A stretch of DNA of 64,000 nucleotides, taken from Phycisphaera sp. GTDB taxonomy: Bacteria; Planctomycetota; Phycisphaerae; Phycisphaerales; Phycisphaeraceae. Location of the stretch: the NCBI GenBank assembly GCA_016125215.1, contig WGMF01000041.1, forward strand, positions 1 to 64,000, given 5' to 3'. This document shows, piece by piece, positions 1 to 7,165 of this stretch; the stretch's first letter is position 1; every line of letters begins with the position of its first letter. The notes beneath the pieces are model-generated. The model saw only the letters and a list, made by a program, of their open reading frames with translations, ran no database searches and was not told where the DNA came from. A program made the translations under genes and the position numbers.

Positions 1-141
1 ACTTTAGATCGATCACACCCGCTCGACTTGCACGTGTCGAGAAGATGCTCAACAATCGCCCCCGCAAGTGCCTCAAATACCGCACCCCCGCCGAGGTCCT
101 CAACCGCTTGCCCGGTGTTGCGCTTCGGATTTGAATCCGCC
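1..141 (+). mobile_element. Right end of an IS30-family insertion sequence, cut by the window edge
   Basis: The last part of an IS30-type transposase reads rightward to a stop at 132-134, and a GGCGGATT-containing end lies at 127-141. Just outside it the opposite-strand membrane-protein gene loses its expected C-terminus, so the element boundary is placed near position 141. The rest of the element and its other end lie outside the window, so target duplication cannot be checked here. Confidence 0.7.
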
Positions 142-880
142 TCTTAAAGTTGCCGCCGACCTGCATAATTAGCTCAATAGTTTGTGCTGTGTAGATGACT
201 TGATAATCGCTTTTTTCCACTTTAAAATTAAGTGCTTCGTCTGCCACCGAACATACTGTTGATGGTCCAAACAAGAATTGTTCACCGTACCATGTGTTAC
301 CACAGGCGTACTTAAGTCGATACGTACCGGGTGGAATGTGAACAGTCGCCGTCATGCCCGAATGAATGAAGAGCGTAGCTATAGGAGCTCTTGTTTGCCA
401 TTTTTCGATCTTGACAAAGTGATGTCCCTCTTTTTCATTCGTTATCACGGTTAGTTCGGGTTCAGCTATGCCTGCGTACCAGTATTTACTGGAGCCATTT
501 GTTGGTAACGGGAGGGCGGGCTCGTTGAAAATGGGTGCGGGTGGCGGGGGTGTGGCACGAGTGGAGGGCTGTTCTGTTGTGCTGTGTTCGTAGACCAGAG
601 ATTGAACGATAGCGATGAGGATCACAACACACATCACGATCAAACCCACAATCGGTACGTACTGATGGCTCTTTGATTTAGGCGGCTCTTGGATCGGCCT
701 GGATTCTGTAACAGCGTCTGCATCGACTCGATAAACATCAACATGAACCGGATGAGTGCTGGAGTCAGGCGACCAGTCGAATGACTCTCGGCACTTCGGG
801 CACGTAACACGTAACGTGCCTCGATTTCTAGGCACTCTGAGCTTGTGACCGTTTCGACACGCGATCGTGGTAGAATCCAT
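1..880 (-). CDS. Zinc-ribbon, single-pass membrane protein of unknown function, 3' end replaced by IS30 insertion
   Basis: The frame is open from ATG at 880 to the window edge without a stop. Residues 8-33 hold two Cys-containing knuckles (ACRNGHK and TCPKC), a zinc-ribbon-like head. Residues about 80-102 (PIVGLIVMCVVILIAIVQSL) form one transmembrane helix, followed by a Pro-rich linker. The C-terminal ~120 residues contain IPPGTYRLKYACGNTWYGE and FLFGPST, a conserved domain I associate with small secreted or membrane hypotheticals of unknown role. The family normally ends about ten residues after VGGNFK; here that point is position ~142, and the frame continues into antisense IS30 sequence. 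So the native protein is about 246 residues with a foreign tail. The gene is visibly AT-richer than the rest of the window. Confidence 0.75.
   Translation of the reverse strand, partial: MDSTTIACRNGHKLRVPRNRGTLRVTCPKCRESFDWSPDSSTHPVHVDVYRVDADAVTESRPIQEPPKSKSHQYVPIVGLIVMCVVILIAIVQSLVYEHSTTEQPSTRATPPPPAPIFNEPALPLPTNGSSKYWYAGIAEPELTVITNEKEGHHFVKIEKWQTRAPIATLFIHSGMTATVHIPPGTYRLKYACGNTWYGEQFLFGPSTVCSVADEALNFKVEKSDYQVIYTAQTIELIMQVGGNFKRRIQIRSATPGKRLRTSAGVRYLRHLRGRLLSIFSTRASRAGVIDLK
3..134 (+). CDS. IS30-family transposase, C-terminal fragment (runs in from the left edge)
   Basis: Forty-three codons are open from the window edge to a TGA. The translation contains VEKMLNNRPRKCLKYRTPAE, the hallmark C-terminal block of IS30-family DDE transposases (family pattern: two Asn, RPRK, then YRTPxEV). 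This part follows the catalytic glutamate helix, so the enzyme's active site is not visible. The gene ends about seven bases before the inferred end of the element, which is normal for compact insertion sequences. Whether the full transposase is intact cannot be judged from this window. Confidence 0.85.
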   Translation, partial: FRSITPARLARVEKMLNNRPRKCLKYRTPAEVLNRLPGVALRI

Positions 881-897
881 GATCACACTCCTGTAAA

Positions 898-948
898 TCC
901 CCAACAATCGACCTGAACCGGTTTAAACCGCTTGTAGATCGTCGGGGA
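898..948. promoter_or_regulatory. Nested palindrome upstream of the zinc-ribbon gene
   Basis: A perfect 12-bp palindrome CGGTTTAAACCG (919-930) sits between near-complementary arms TCCCCAACAATC (898-909) and GATCGTCGGGGA (937-948; 10 of 12 pair). It lies 18-68 bp upstream of the start at 880, where an operator would be expected. No regulator is identified. Confidence 0.4.
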
Positions 949-1150
949 CGTATTACCTCAATTCATCGTGGCTTACCCGAATTGACATTGTCACGGGTAC
1001 GTCACCCCCAGTCGGTCATAAATCAGGGCCCGCCTCGAAATGCCGGCGCATTTATATCATATCAATACCGCTCGATGCCCCTGACCCCTTCCCATTCTTC
1101 GTGAGATCAATCCTCGACGAATTTAAGCTTGCCACTATATGACGACAATA

Positions 1151-1225
1151 CCCCCCCGTCCATTATTGGGGGGTGGGGGGTAAATCCGAAGGTCGCGCGC
1201 AACACCCCCCCCTCCCCCCCTCCCC
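1151..1225 (-). terminator. G/C-tract hairpin, possible terminator
   Basis: Reading leftward, G4AG7AG8 is followed 24 nt later by C6AC6 and then by G7. The G and C tracts can pair in alternative registers. It starts 10 nt past the stop of the DUF5681 gene. There is no clean U-tract, so termination is an inference; the G tracts could equally form a quadruplex. Confidence 0.35.
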
Positions 1226-1234
1226 GTCAATCGG

Positions 1235-1744
1235 TTACTGCTCATTGGGCTTTGTCGCGTCTGCTTCGGCCTGTTGATGGGCCAATCGCTCGTCGTGCGC
1301 GGCGTGTATTTTCTCCAACTGCCGAAGCTCCTCCACCGTCAAGAGGTCCAGGTCCATTTTGGCCGGGCCGGTCTTTGGGTCTTGTGGGCTAACCACCTCC
1401 AACGGTTGACAGGCCTTACCCTCGGCACGTTCAATCAACACCCGCCACGCATTGCGTCGCACGTTGGGATCGGGGTCGGCTGTGTCGAGCCACAAGTGGG
1501 CGCATGCCTTGGCGGACATTGACGCACGGGGATCGTCGAGCACCCGCTGCAATTCGTCGGTGGTCATGTCACCGTGAACCAAAATCCAGCGTCCGGGCTT
1601 CTGGCCACCGACGGCCGTCCCGCCCGGGTTGCCGCTCTCCCCGGGCTTGAACCGTGTCGTAACGCCGACGCTATGGCCGGGCATGAGGCGTCCGTCTGTG
1701 TCGCGGTCCCCCTGCTGCTGTGGGCGTTTGTTGTCGTCTGTCAT
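1235..1744 (-). CDS. DUF5681 domain-containing protein (phage/mobile-element associated)
   Basis: The 169-residue product contains RFKPGESGNPGG near residue 31, the signature of DUF5681, a domain found in phage small-terminase-like and other mobile-element proteins. Downstream is a helical, charged stretch (MSAKACAHLWLDTADPDPNV) and an acidic C-terminus. The start at 1744 is preferred over one further upstream because AGGGGG lies eight bases before it and because its ATGA overlaps the stop of the upstream small ORF. Function is not established for the family; a DNA-packaging or DNA-binding role is only a guess. It is probably a leftover of an integrated element. Confidence 0.65.
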   Translation of the reverse strand: MTDDNKRPQQQGDRDTDGRLMPGHSVGVTTRFKPGESGNPGGTAVGGQKPGRWILVHGDMTTDELQRVLDDPRASMSAKACAHLWLDTADPDPNVRRNAWRVLIERAEGKACQPLEVVSPQDPKTGPAKMDLDLLTVEELRQLEKIHAAHDERLAHQQAEADATKPNEQ

Positions 1745-1980
1745 GGGTTGGCCCCCTGTGAAGAAGTGTTCACCAATGCCATCATCCTCGCCCGGGTGGT
1801 CGCGTCCAGTGTCGGCCACGCCGCGACAATTTGGGCGAGTTCGGCGTCCAACTGCGCGCGAATCTGCGTACAGCCGGGTGAGATAGGCTGTTTATCCCGT
1901 GTATTTGGGGAAAGTTCGAATCCCGTCGGGGTCACTTGGCTTGTCCTGCAAACGCGCACGGCGGTTGCGGCGGACCGCAT
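1741..1980 (-). CDS. Small ORF, probable tail of an integrase-type mobile gene
   Basis: Seventy-nine codons, stop overlapping the DUF5681 start by four bases (ATGA), which argues for translational coupling. The middle contains TPTGFELSP, the peptide that arises when a tRNA 3' end is read antisense; such GFEP-like tails are common behind integrases that use tRNA genes. The C-terminal half (AELAQIVAAWPTLDATTRAR) resembles short helical proteins seen next to planctomycete integrases. There is an in-frame stop 14 codons upstream and no clear ribosome site, so the gene may be a truncated remnant. Confidence 0.45.
   Translation of the reverse strand: MRSAATAVRVCRTSQVTPTGFELSPNTRDKQPISPGCTQIRAQLDAELAQIVAAWPTLDATTRARMMALVNTSSQGANP
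1914..1934 (+). other. tRNA 3'-end fragment, candidate attachment (att) site
   Basis: GTTCGAATCCCGTCGGGGTCA has exact tRNA spacing: T-loop TTCGAAT (1915-1921), 5-nt T-stem strand, 7-nt acceptor strand, discriminator A (1934). The sequence to its left cannot complete a tRNA (no matching T-stem). Tyrosine integrases commonly leave such copies, and the neighbours are mobile-type genes. Confidence 0.55.
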
Positions 1981-2134
1981 GCACGGCCCGATTGTGCGGT
2001 GACCTGAATCCTTTCCCTTCTACCCACCTGACATGTTTGACCCGGGCCCGGTGCCGGTCGCCGCGGTGAATTTTGTGTGGGGATGCTGTGCGGGTCTCGG
2101 GCGGTCGGTGTCGGGTTCGTGTATCGATCAGGCT

Positions 2135-3139
2135 TCACTCGTGTGGGTTGACGTGGGCCGAGCCCTGTTTGGCGTAGGTCTCGACGATCTTCTGCACGAG
2201 GCTGTGACGGACGATATCCGTTCCGTCGAGCGTGACCATGCCGACCCCCGAGAGTTTTCTCAGTCGGCGGGCCGCGTCGATCAGGCCCGACTCGCGCGGG
2301 TCTTCGAGGTCGATCTGTGTCGTGTCACCGGTGACGACCATCTTGCTGCCGTGGCCCAGGCGTGTGAGGAACATGAGCATCTGCATCTTCGTGGTGTTCT
2401 GCGCTTCGTCGAGGATGATGACCGCTTCGTTGAGCGTGCGGCCGCGCATGAACGCCAGGGGGATGACCTCGATCACGTCCACGGCCATGAGTCTTTGGAT
2501 CTGCTCGAAGTCCATCATGTCGTGCAGCGCGTCGAGCAGGGGACGGAGGTAGGGGTTGACCTTCTGCTGCATGTCCCCAGGGAGAAAGCCGAGCTTTTCA
2601 CCGGCTTCCACCGCCGGCCGCACGAGCACGAGCTTGCGCGCCTGCCCGCGCTTGAGCATCGACGCCGCGACGGCGACGGCGAGGTAGGTCTTGCCCGTGC
2701 CCGCCGGTCCTGTGCAGAGGGTCAGGTCGTGTTGCTGGATGGCGTGGACGTAACGCGACTGGCCGTCGGTCATCGGGCGGACACGCCTGCCGCGCAGGTA
2801 GGCCTCGATGCCCGGGTCGTGGGATTCGTGCGGGCTTTCGTGGCTGTGGGCGTGGGGTTCACTCACCGAGTCGTGTTCAACGTGTGCGTGGGCGGTGGCG
2901 ATCTCATCGAGCAGGGCCTGGTGGGTGAGCGGTCGGTTTCGTTTGGCAGCGGACTGCAGTTTTTCGACCACACGGGCTGCGCGACCGACCGCGTGACTCT
3001 CGCCGGAGATGCGCAGCGACCCGTCGCGCGCGGTGATCGACACGCCCAGGCTCTCGCGGATCACCTTGAGGTTGCGCTCGGCCGTGCCGACGGTGGCTAA
3101 CCGTTCGTCGCCGTGGGGCAGGAGGATGGTCAGTTCCAA
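2135..3139 (-). CDS. PhoH-like ATPase
   Basis: The 334-residue protein has an N-terminal nucleic-acid-binding-like region (residues 1-65), then a His-rich linker (eight His in residues 84-107), then a P-loop ATPase with Walker A GPAGTGKT (144-151), Walker B ILDEAQNTT and TGDTTQIDL, diagnostic of the PhoH/YbeZ family. These cytoplasmic ATPases are linked to RNA metabolism and ribosome maturation. I chose a TTG start at 3139: GGAG lies eight bases upstream, and the residues that follow (ELTILLPHGDER) match the usual beginning. An upstream in-frame ATG at 3298 would overlap the divergent gene at 3186. ybeY, the usual partner, is not adjacent. Confidence 0.9.
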   Translation of the reverse strand: MELTILLPHGDERLATVGTAERNLKVIRESLGVSITARDGSLRISGESHAVGRAARVVEKLQSAAKRNRPLTHQALLDEIATAHAHVEHDSVSEPHAHSHESPHESHDPGIEAYLRGRRVRPMTDGQSRYVHAIQQHDLTLCTGPAGTGKTYLAVAVAASMLKRGQARKLVLVRPAVEAGEKLGFLPGDMQQKVNPYLRPLLDALHDMMDFEQIQRLMAVDVIEVIPLAFMRGRTLNEAVIILDEAQNTTKMQMLMFLTRLGHGSKMVVTGDTTQIDLEDPRESGLIDAARRLRKLSGVGMVTLDGTDIVRHSLVQKIVETYAKQGSAHVNPHE

Positions 3140-3185
3140 TACGGTTTCTCCAACGGGGCCGTTTGGCCGGTAAACTTGTCGAACG

Positions 3186-3632
3186 ATGCCGACCCGTCTG
3201 TCACGTACCTGTCTGCCGCTGATTTTACTCGCTTTGCCCCTCTTCCGGGGGTGCGTGGGGATCGAGTCGCACGCCATCCCCGGGCCGGCGAGCGTCACCG
3301 ATCAAGGCAGCACCGCACGGTTCCTGGCGCAGGCATCACGATTAAAAGGGGACATCGAGCGCACGGTCGAGTGGTGCCACTGGGGATTGCTGCACATCAG
3401 GCAAGATGGCCAGACGCTTCGGGCCGCGGCGGTGCTGCCCAATTCACGCGATGCCCAGGTCACGGTGGAACTTGGGGCCGGCCCCGACACACAACGCGAT
3501 GTTGCCGTCACCGTCAAGGTCGGCCCGTTTGGTGACCCCGAATGGGAACGGGTCTTCCTCGACAACTTCCGGGGGTCGTTGCGTGAAAAGGCCAGACCGG
3601 TCCGTGATCGGGGGTTCACGTTACCCGATTGA
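3186..3632 (+). CDS. Small exported protein of unknown function
   Basis: 148 residues. The N-terminus (MPTRLSRTCLPLILLALPLF) is a basic-hydrophobic export signal; the Cys after it (FRGC) is only a weak lipobox. The remainder is a compact domain with no motif I recognise. It is divergent from phoH, with 46 bases between the two starts, so the promoters overlap. No Cys pair or catalytic signature is visible. Confidence 0.6.
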   Translation: MPTRLSRTCLPLILLALPLFRGCVGIESHAIPGPASVTDQGSTARFLAQASRLKGDIERTVEWCHWGLLHIRQDGQTLRAAAVLPNSRDAQVTVELGAGPDTQRDVAVTVKVGPFGDPEWERVFLDNFRGSLREKARPVRDRGFTLPD

Positions 3633-3691
3633 AAGTCAAGGGGGCGTTATCCGCAGATGACGCGGAATCCGCAGATGATGTGCCCGATGTT

Positions 3692-4621
3692 TTATGACGA
3701 GACAGGCAGCGTACGTGTTTGTACCGCGTGCAAGCCGGTCTGCCTGCGGACGTGGTCGGCCAGGTCTTTTGCGTGATTGTCATCGTGTGCGACCGTGTAG
3801 AGTGTCGAGCCCGAACCCGTGATGTGGACGGGTTGGTGCAGCGCGTTTTCGATTTTGATTTTGATCTCGCGCAGCACGGGTTGAACGGTACAGGCCGCGT
3901 CGGTCAGGTCGTTGAAGGGGCCTTCGGGCGGCAGGGGCGGATGTTGTGCAAGTGTTCGCACCCCGGTTTCATCGGCGGTCTTGTTTGCGATGTCGGGCGT
4001 GATGCGGTCGAAGGTTTGGAAGACCGCGCGGGTCGGGCAGGCGGCGTCGGGGCCGGGGAAGATCAGTACGAGATGGACATCGGCTGTGTTGGCACAGGGT
4101 TCCAACACTTCCCCCGTGCCGGTCACGATGGCGGAGGGTTTGCCCATCAGCGCCGCGACCGCGAAGGAGACATCGCTCCCCAACGTGCGACCGATCCGGA
4201 CCAGTGTGGCTGTGTCCAATCCGAGATCAAACAACTTGTTAGTTGCCACCATGACCCCGGCCGCGTCGCTCGAACCGCCCCCTAATCCCGCGCCGGTGGG
4301 GATACGCTTGCGCAGCGTCACCGCGATGGGCAATTGCCCGCGTGTATGCGACTGCATCAGGCCGTGCGCGCGATACGCCAGGTCTTTTTCCAGTGGCCAG
4401 TCCACGCCGCCGCGCGGGGGGGCCGGTGCGTCGTGTGCGAATGCAAGATCAAACCTCGACTCACCGCCGTCGAGCCGATCAACGGTCAATTGATCCGAAA
4501 AATCCACCGCCACCATCCAACTCGCAATCGGGTGCATCCCCTCCCCGTTGGGCCCACCAAACGACAAAGCCAGATTCACCTTGGCCGGGCACGCCAGTTC
4601 CACTCGTAGATCATCAATCAT
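3692..4621 (-). CDS. ispE: 4-diphosphocytidyl-2-C-methyl-D-erythritol kinase
   Basis: A GHMP-family kinase that phosphorylates CDP-methylerythritol in the non-mevalonate isoprenoid pathway. The opening ACPAKVNLAL matches the family (PAKINLxL), the ATP loop PTGAGLGGGSSDAAG is at residues 108-122, and the C-terminal glycine motif is HITGSGSTLY. Length (309) is normal. The start is ambiguous: the ATG at 4621 lies inside a 7-nt tandem repeat, and GTG at 4603 would give a start closer to the family norm. The repeat occupies the position where a ribosome site should be. The gene is followed convergently by the small exported protein, and comM lies upstream on the same strand. Confidence 0.93.
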   Translation of the reverse strand: MIDDLRVELACPAKVNLALSFGGPNGEGMHPIASWMVAVDFSDQLTVDRLDGGESRFDLAFAHDAPAPPRGGVDWPLEKDLAYRAHGLMQSHTRGQLPIAVTLRKRIPTGAGLGGGSSDAAGVMVATNKLFDLGLDTATLVRIGRTLGSDVSFAVAALMGKPSAIVTGTGEVLEPCANTADVHLVLIFPGPDAACPTRAVFQTFDRITPDIANKTADETGVRTLAQHPPLPPEGPFNDLTDAACTVQPVLREIKIKIENALHQPVHITGSGSTLYTVAHDDNHAKDLADHVRRQTGLHAVQTRTLPVSS

Positions 4622-4690
4622 AAATCATCAATCATCAAGGGTTCGCTCAAACATCAGACATCAAACATCAGACATCAGACATCAGACATT
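4610..4690. repeat. Two-block heptamer repeat (ATCATCA / ACATCAG)
   Basis: The block 4610-4637 is built from TCATCAA/TCATAAA units and 4650-4690 from ACATCAG/ACATCAA units, both with 7-nt period. An inverted copy with the same two blocks in the same order lies at 63301-63360. It fills the 77-nt space between comM and ispE and runs into the ispE start codon. Confidence 0.8.
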
Positions 4691-4698
4691 CCTCTGCC

Positions 4699-6213
4699 TC
4701 ACGTCACCCGGTCGAGCAGCCGATACCCGATCGCCTCGGCCACGTGGTGTACCTGAAGCACCTCCTGACCCTCGATGTCGGCGATGGTGCGGGCGACCCG
4801 TCGGACCTTGTCGTATGCGCGGGCGCTCAGGCCCAGCTCCGAGACGGCCTGTTTCATCAGCTCCGCACAGCCCTCGGCCATCGGGGCGAGTTTGTCGAGC
4901 ACCCGTCCCGAGAGCGTGCTGTTGGGCTTGGTGGTTGAGCCGTTGCGTTGCCACTGGACGTTGCGTGCGTCGTGGACGGTCTTGCGCATCGTGGCGGTAT
5001 CGGTGCCCCTCGACAGGCCGGCTAACAGGTTGTAAGGCACGGGCGGCACTTCGACGTGGATGTCGATGCGGTCGATGAGCGGCCCGGAGATGCGCGAGAG
5101 GTAGCGTTCCATCTCGCGCTGGCTGACTTCGTCGGTGGGTTTGTCGCCTTTGGGTGTGGGGTTCATGGCGGCCACGAGCATGAAGCGTGCGGGGAAACGG
5201 ATCGCGCTGTGCGAGCGGGCGATGGTGACGCAGCCGTCTTCGAGCGGTTGACGCAGGGTTTCGAGCACCGGGCGTGGAAACTCGGGCATCTCGTCGAGAA
5301 AGAGCACGCCGTGGTGCGCGAGGCTGACCTCGCCGGGTTTGGGGATCGTACCGCCGCCGATGACCGCGACGCTCGAGGCGGTGTGGTGGGGCGTGCGCAC
5401 GGGGCGCTGCGTCATGAGGGCCTGTCCCTTGGGGACTTGGCCGACACTCGAGTAGATGCGTGTGACCTCGAGAGCCTCGTCACGCGAGAGGGGCGGGAGG
5501 ATACCCGCCAGCGCACGGGACATGAGTGTCTTGCCCGTGCCCGCCGGTCCGATCATCAGGATGTTGTGCGCGCCGGCCGCCGCGATCACCATCGCCCGCT
5601 TGGCCGCCTCCTGTCCCTTCACGTCGCCGAAGTCCACCCCCGGGGGTTGCGATTCGAGCAGCGCCTCGGCGTCGATATCGGGGTAGGGTTCGATCTCGTA
5701 TTGTTCGTTGAGGAACCCGACCACGGAGGCCAGCGTGTCAGCGGGATAGACGCTCACCGCGTTGACCGCCGCGGCTTCACTGGCGTTTTCGGTCGGGACG
5801 ATGATGCCGTCGAGTTCCAACTTGCGCGCGAGGATGGCCAGGTTGATCGCGCCGTGGATCGGGCGCAGCCGACCGTCGAGCGCCAGTTCGCCTGCAAAGA
5901 GCAGCCGTTTGTGCCTCTGCGACCGGATGACCTGGCCGGCGAGCAAAAGACCCACCGCGATGGGCAGGTCGAAGCTCGGCCCCTCTTTTCGGATGTCGGC
6001 CGGGGCCAGGTTGATGAGCAGCCGCGACATCGGGAACGGGTAGCCCGAATTGACGATGGCGGACCGCACACGCTCGATGGACTCTTTGACGGCTGCGTCG
6101 GGGAGGCCGACGATGGTTGTTTTGGCCAGGCCACGGTCTGCCACGTCGACCTCGACCTCGCACGCCAGGGGATCGATGCCTTGGAGGACGAAGCTGTGTA
6201 CCTGCGCGAGCAT
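4699..6213 (-). CDS. comM: YifB/ComM family Mg-chelatase-like AAA+ ATPase
   Basis: 504 residues, typical for the family. In order: N-terminal ChlI-like fold (MLAQVHSFVLQGIDP onward), Walker A GPAGTGKT, Walker B LFLDEMPEF, sensor region FMLVAAMNPTP, and the C-terminal Mg-chelatase helical domain (SARAYDKVRRVARTIADIEG). ComM proteins are hexameric helicases that promote branch migration during natural transformation, so this suggests competence, although no other competence gene is in the window. The start at 6213 matches the family's usual MLA-x-VHS opening; the frame extends 14 codons further upstream without support. Divergent from 6-phosphogluconolactonase. Confidence 0.92.
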   Translation of the reverse strand: MLAQVHSFVLQGIDPLACEVEVDVADRGLAKTTIVGLPDAAVKESIERVRSAIVNSGYPFPMSRLLINLAPADIRKEGPSFDLPIAVGLLLAGQVIRSQRHKRLLFAGELALDGRLRPIHGAINLAILARKLELDGIIVPTENASEAAAVNAVSVYPADTLASVVGFLNEQYEIEPYPDIDAEALLESQPPGVDFGDVKGQEAAKRAMVIAAAGAHNILMIGPAGTGKTLMSRALAGILPPLSRDEALEVTRIYSSVGQVPKGQALMTQRPVRTPHHTASSVAVIGGGTIPKPGEVSLAHHGVLFLDEMPEFPRPVLETLRQPLEDGCVTIARSHSAIRFPARFMLVAAMNPTPKGDKPTDEVSQREMERYLSRISGPLIDRIDIHVEVPPVPYNLLAGLSRGTDTATMRKTVHDARNVQWQRNGSTTKPNSTLSGRVLDKLAPMAEGCAELMKQAVSELGLSARAYDKVRRVARTIADIEGQEVLQVHHVAEAIGYRLLDRVT

Positions 6214-6279
6214 GGGCGAGAGTTTAACAGGCCCGGACGCGGGTTGTTGGGTCAATCATCTGATAAGTTCCCGCATTCC

Positions 6280-6291
6280 ATCCGATCGGAT
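6280..6291. promoter_or_regulatory. Perfect 12-bp palindrome before pgl
   Basis: ATCCGATCGGAT is self-complementary and ends 13 bases before the pgl start in the divergent comM/pgl gap, a plausible operator position. No regulator is known for it. Confidence 0.3.
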
Positions 6292-6304
6292 AGAGTCGTG
6301 TGCT

Positions 6305-7060
6305 ATGACACTCCTTCTGCCCGGAACAGTGATAATCAGGGACACACCCGAAGACCTCTTCGACGCGCTGGGGCATTCGTTCATGGGCGCAGCCAGACGC
6401 GCGGTGGCAGACCGGGGGGTGTTCCACGTGGCGCTCTCGGGGGGTTCGACGCCCGAGCCGTTTTACAGGTTGCTGGTCATCGATCCACGCTTCCGGGGTA
6501 TCCCGTGGGAGGCTACGCATGTGTGGGTCGTGGACGAGCGCTGCGTGCCCCCGGACGACCCCCGGCATAACTATTCAATGATTAGAGAGTCGCTGTTAGA
6601 GCACGTCCCGATCCTTCCGGGTTCGTGCCACCCGATGCCGGTGCTCGAGGGCGGGGGTGATGAGCGTTATGAACAAGAACTGCGCAGCCGGGTGGAGTGC
6701 GGCGGTGATGGATTGCCCCGGTTGGATTTCGTGTTGCTTGGGATGGGAGACGACGCCCACACCGCGAGCCTGTTCCCACGGTCGGACGCCAACCGTGTTG
6801 TTGATCGATTCATCACCTTCAACCGTGGCCCGCACGTCACGCCGCCGGACCGGATGACCATGACGTTCCCACTGCTCAACGCCGCGCGGGCGGTTGGCGT
6901 CCTTGCGGTGGGTGCCAAAAAGCGGGCGACACTCGGTCGCGTGTCGGAACACCTTTCGGAGCATCCTCCCGACCCTGTGACGCTGCCGATCACAGGCGTG
7001 CAGCCTCGGCTGGGTGAGCTGGCATGGTGGTTGGACACCGCGTCGGCGGGTGTTGAGTAA
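6305..7060 (+). CDS. pgl: 6-phosphogluconolactonase
   Basis: 251 residues of the NagB/DevB fold. Hallmarks are ALSGGSTPEP (residues 43-52), the metabolite-binding VDERCVPPDDPRHNY, and LGMGDDAHTASLFP. The enzyme hydrolyses 6-phosphogluconolactone in the oxidative pentose phosphate pathway. The start at 6305 is chosen because the frame upstream reads into the antisense of comM. Glucose-6-phosphate dehydrogenase, the usual neighbour, is absent here. Confidence 0.9.
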   Translation: MTLLLPGTVIIRDTPEDLFDALGHSFMGAARRAVADRGVFHVALSGGSTPEPFYRLLVIDPRFRGIPWEATHVWVVDERCVPPDDPRHNYSMIRESLLEHVPILPGSCHPMPVLEGGGDERYEQELRSRVECGGDGLPRLDFVLLGMGDDAHTASLFPRSDANRVVDRFITFNRGPHVTPPDRMTMTFPLLNAARAVGVLAVGAKKRATLGRVSEHLSEHPPDPVTLPITGVQPRLGELAWWLDTASAGVE

Positions 7061-7119
7061 ATACACCTATACCTGCTCCACGCATTGCACAAGGCATGGC
7101 CAACATACGTATACGATTC

Positions 7120-7152
7120 CACCCGTCACCCGTCACCCGTCACCCGTCACCG
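7120..7152. repeat. CACCCGT heptamer, four perfect copies plus a partial
   Basis: CACCCGT repeats at 7120, 7127, 7134 and 7141, followed by a degenerate fifth unit ending 14 bases before the start of the next gene. It replaces any recognisable ribosome-binding site. Confidence 0.85.
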
Positions 7153-7165
7153 TTAAACTATCCGC

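Larger units (their letters stand above)
881..1234. other. 354-nt gap with palindromes and a long G/C-tract block
   Basis: I see no convincing gene here. The right part holds C7 (1151-1157), G6TG6 (1168-1180) and C8TC7TC4 (1205-1225), which can fold into competing hairpins and lies just downstream of the leftward DUF5681 gene. The left part holds the nested palindrome at 898-948. Confidence 0.6.

Noticed and set aside
1905-1990. Complete tRNA gene at the T-loop sequence
   Set aside because: Only the last 20 nt fit a tRNA; no T-stem 5' strand, anticodon arm or D-arm can be formed.
2033-3100. Rightward open frame of 355 codons opposite phoH
   Set aside because: Antisense shadow of a well-supported PhoH ATPase; no recognisable domain and low-complexity composition.
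4610-4690. Possible CRISPR or satellite phage array
   Set aside because: Units are only 7 nt with no spacers.
5056-6570. Long rightward open frame of 504 codons opposite comM
   Set aside because: It is the antisense of comM, rich in Arg/Gly/His/Asp as GC-rich shadows are, with no domain. comM has all its motifs.
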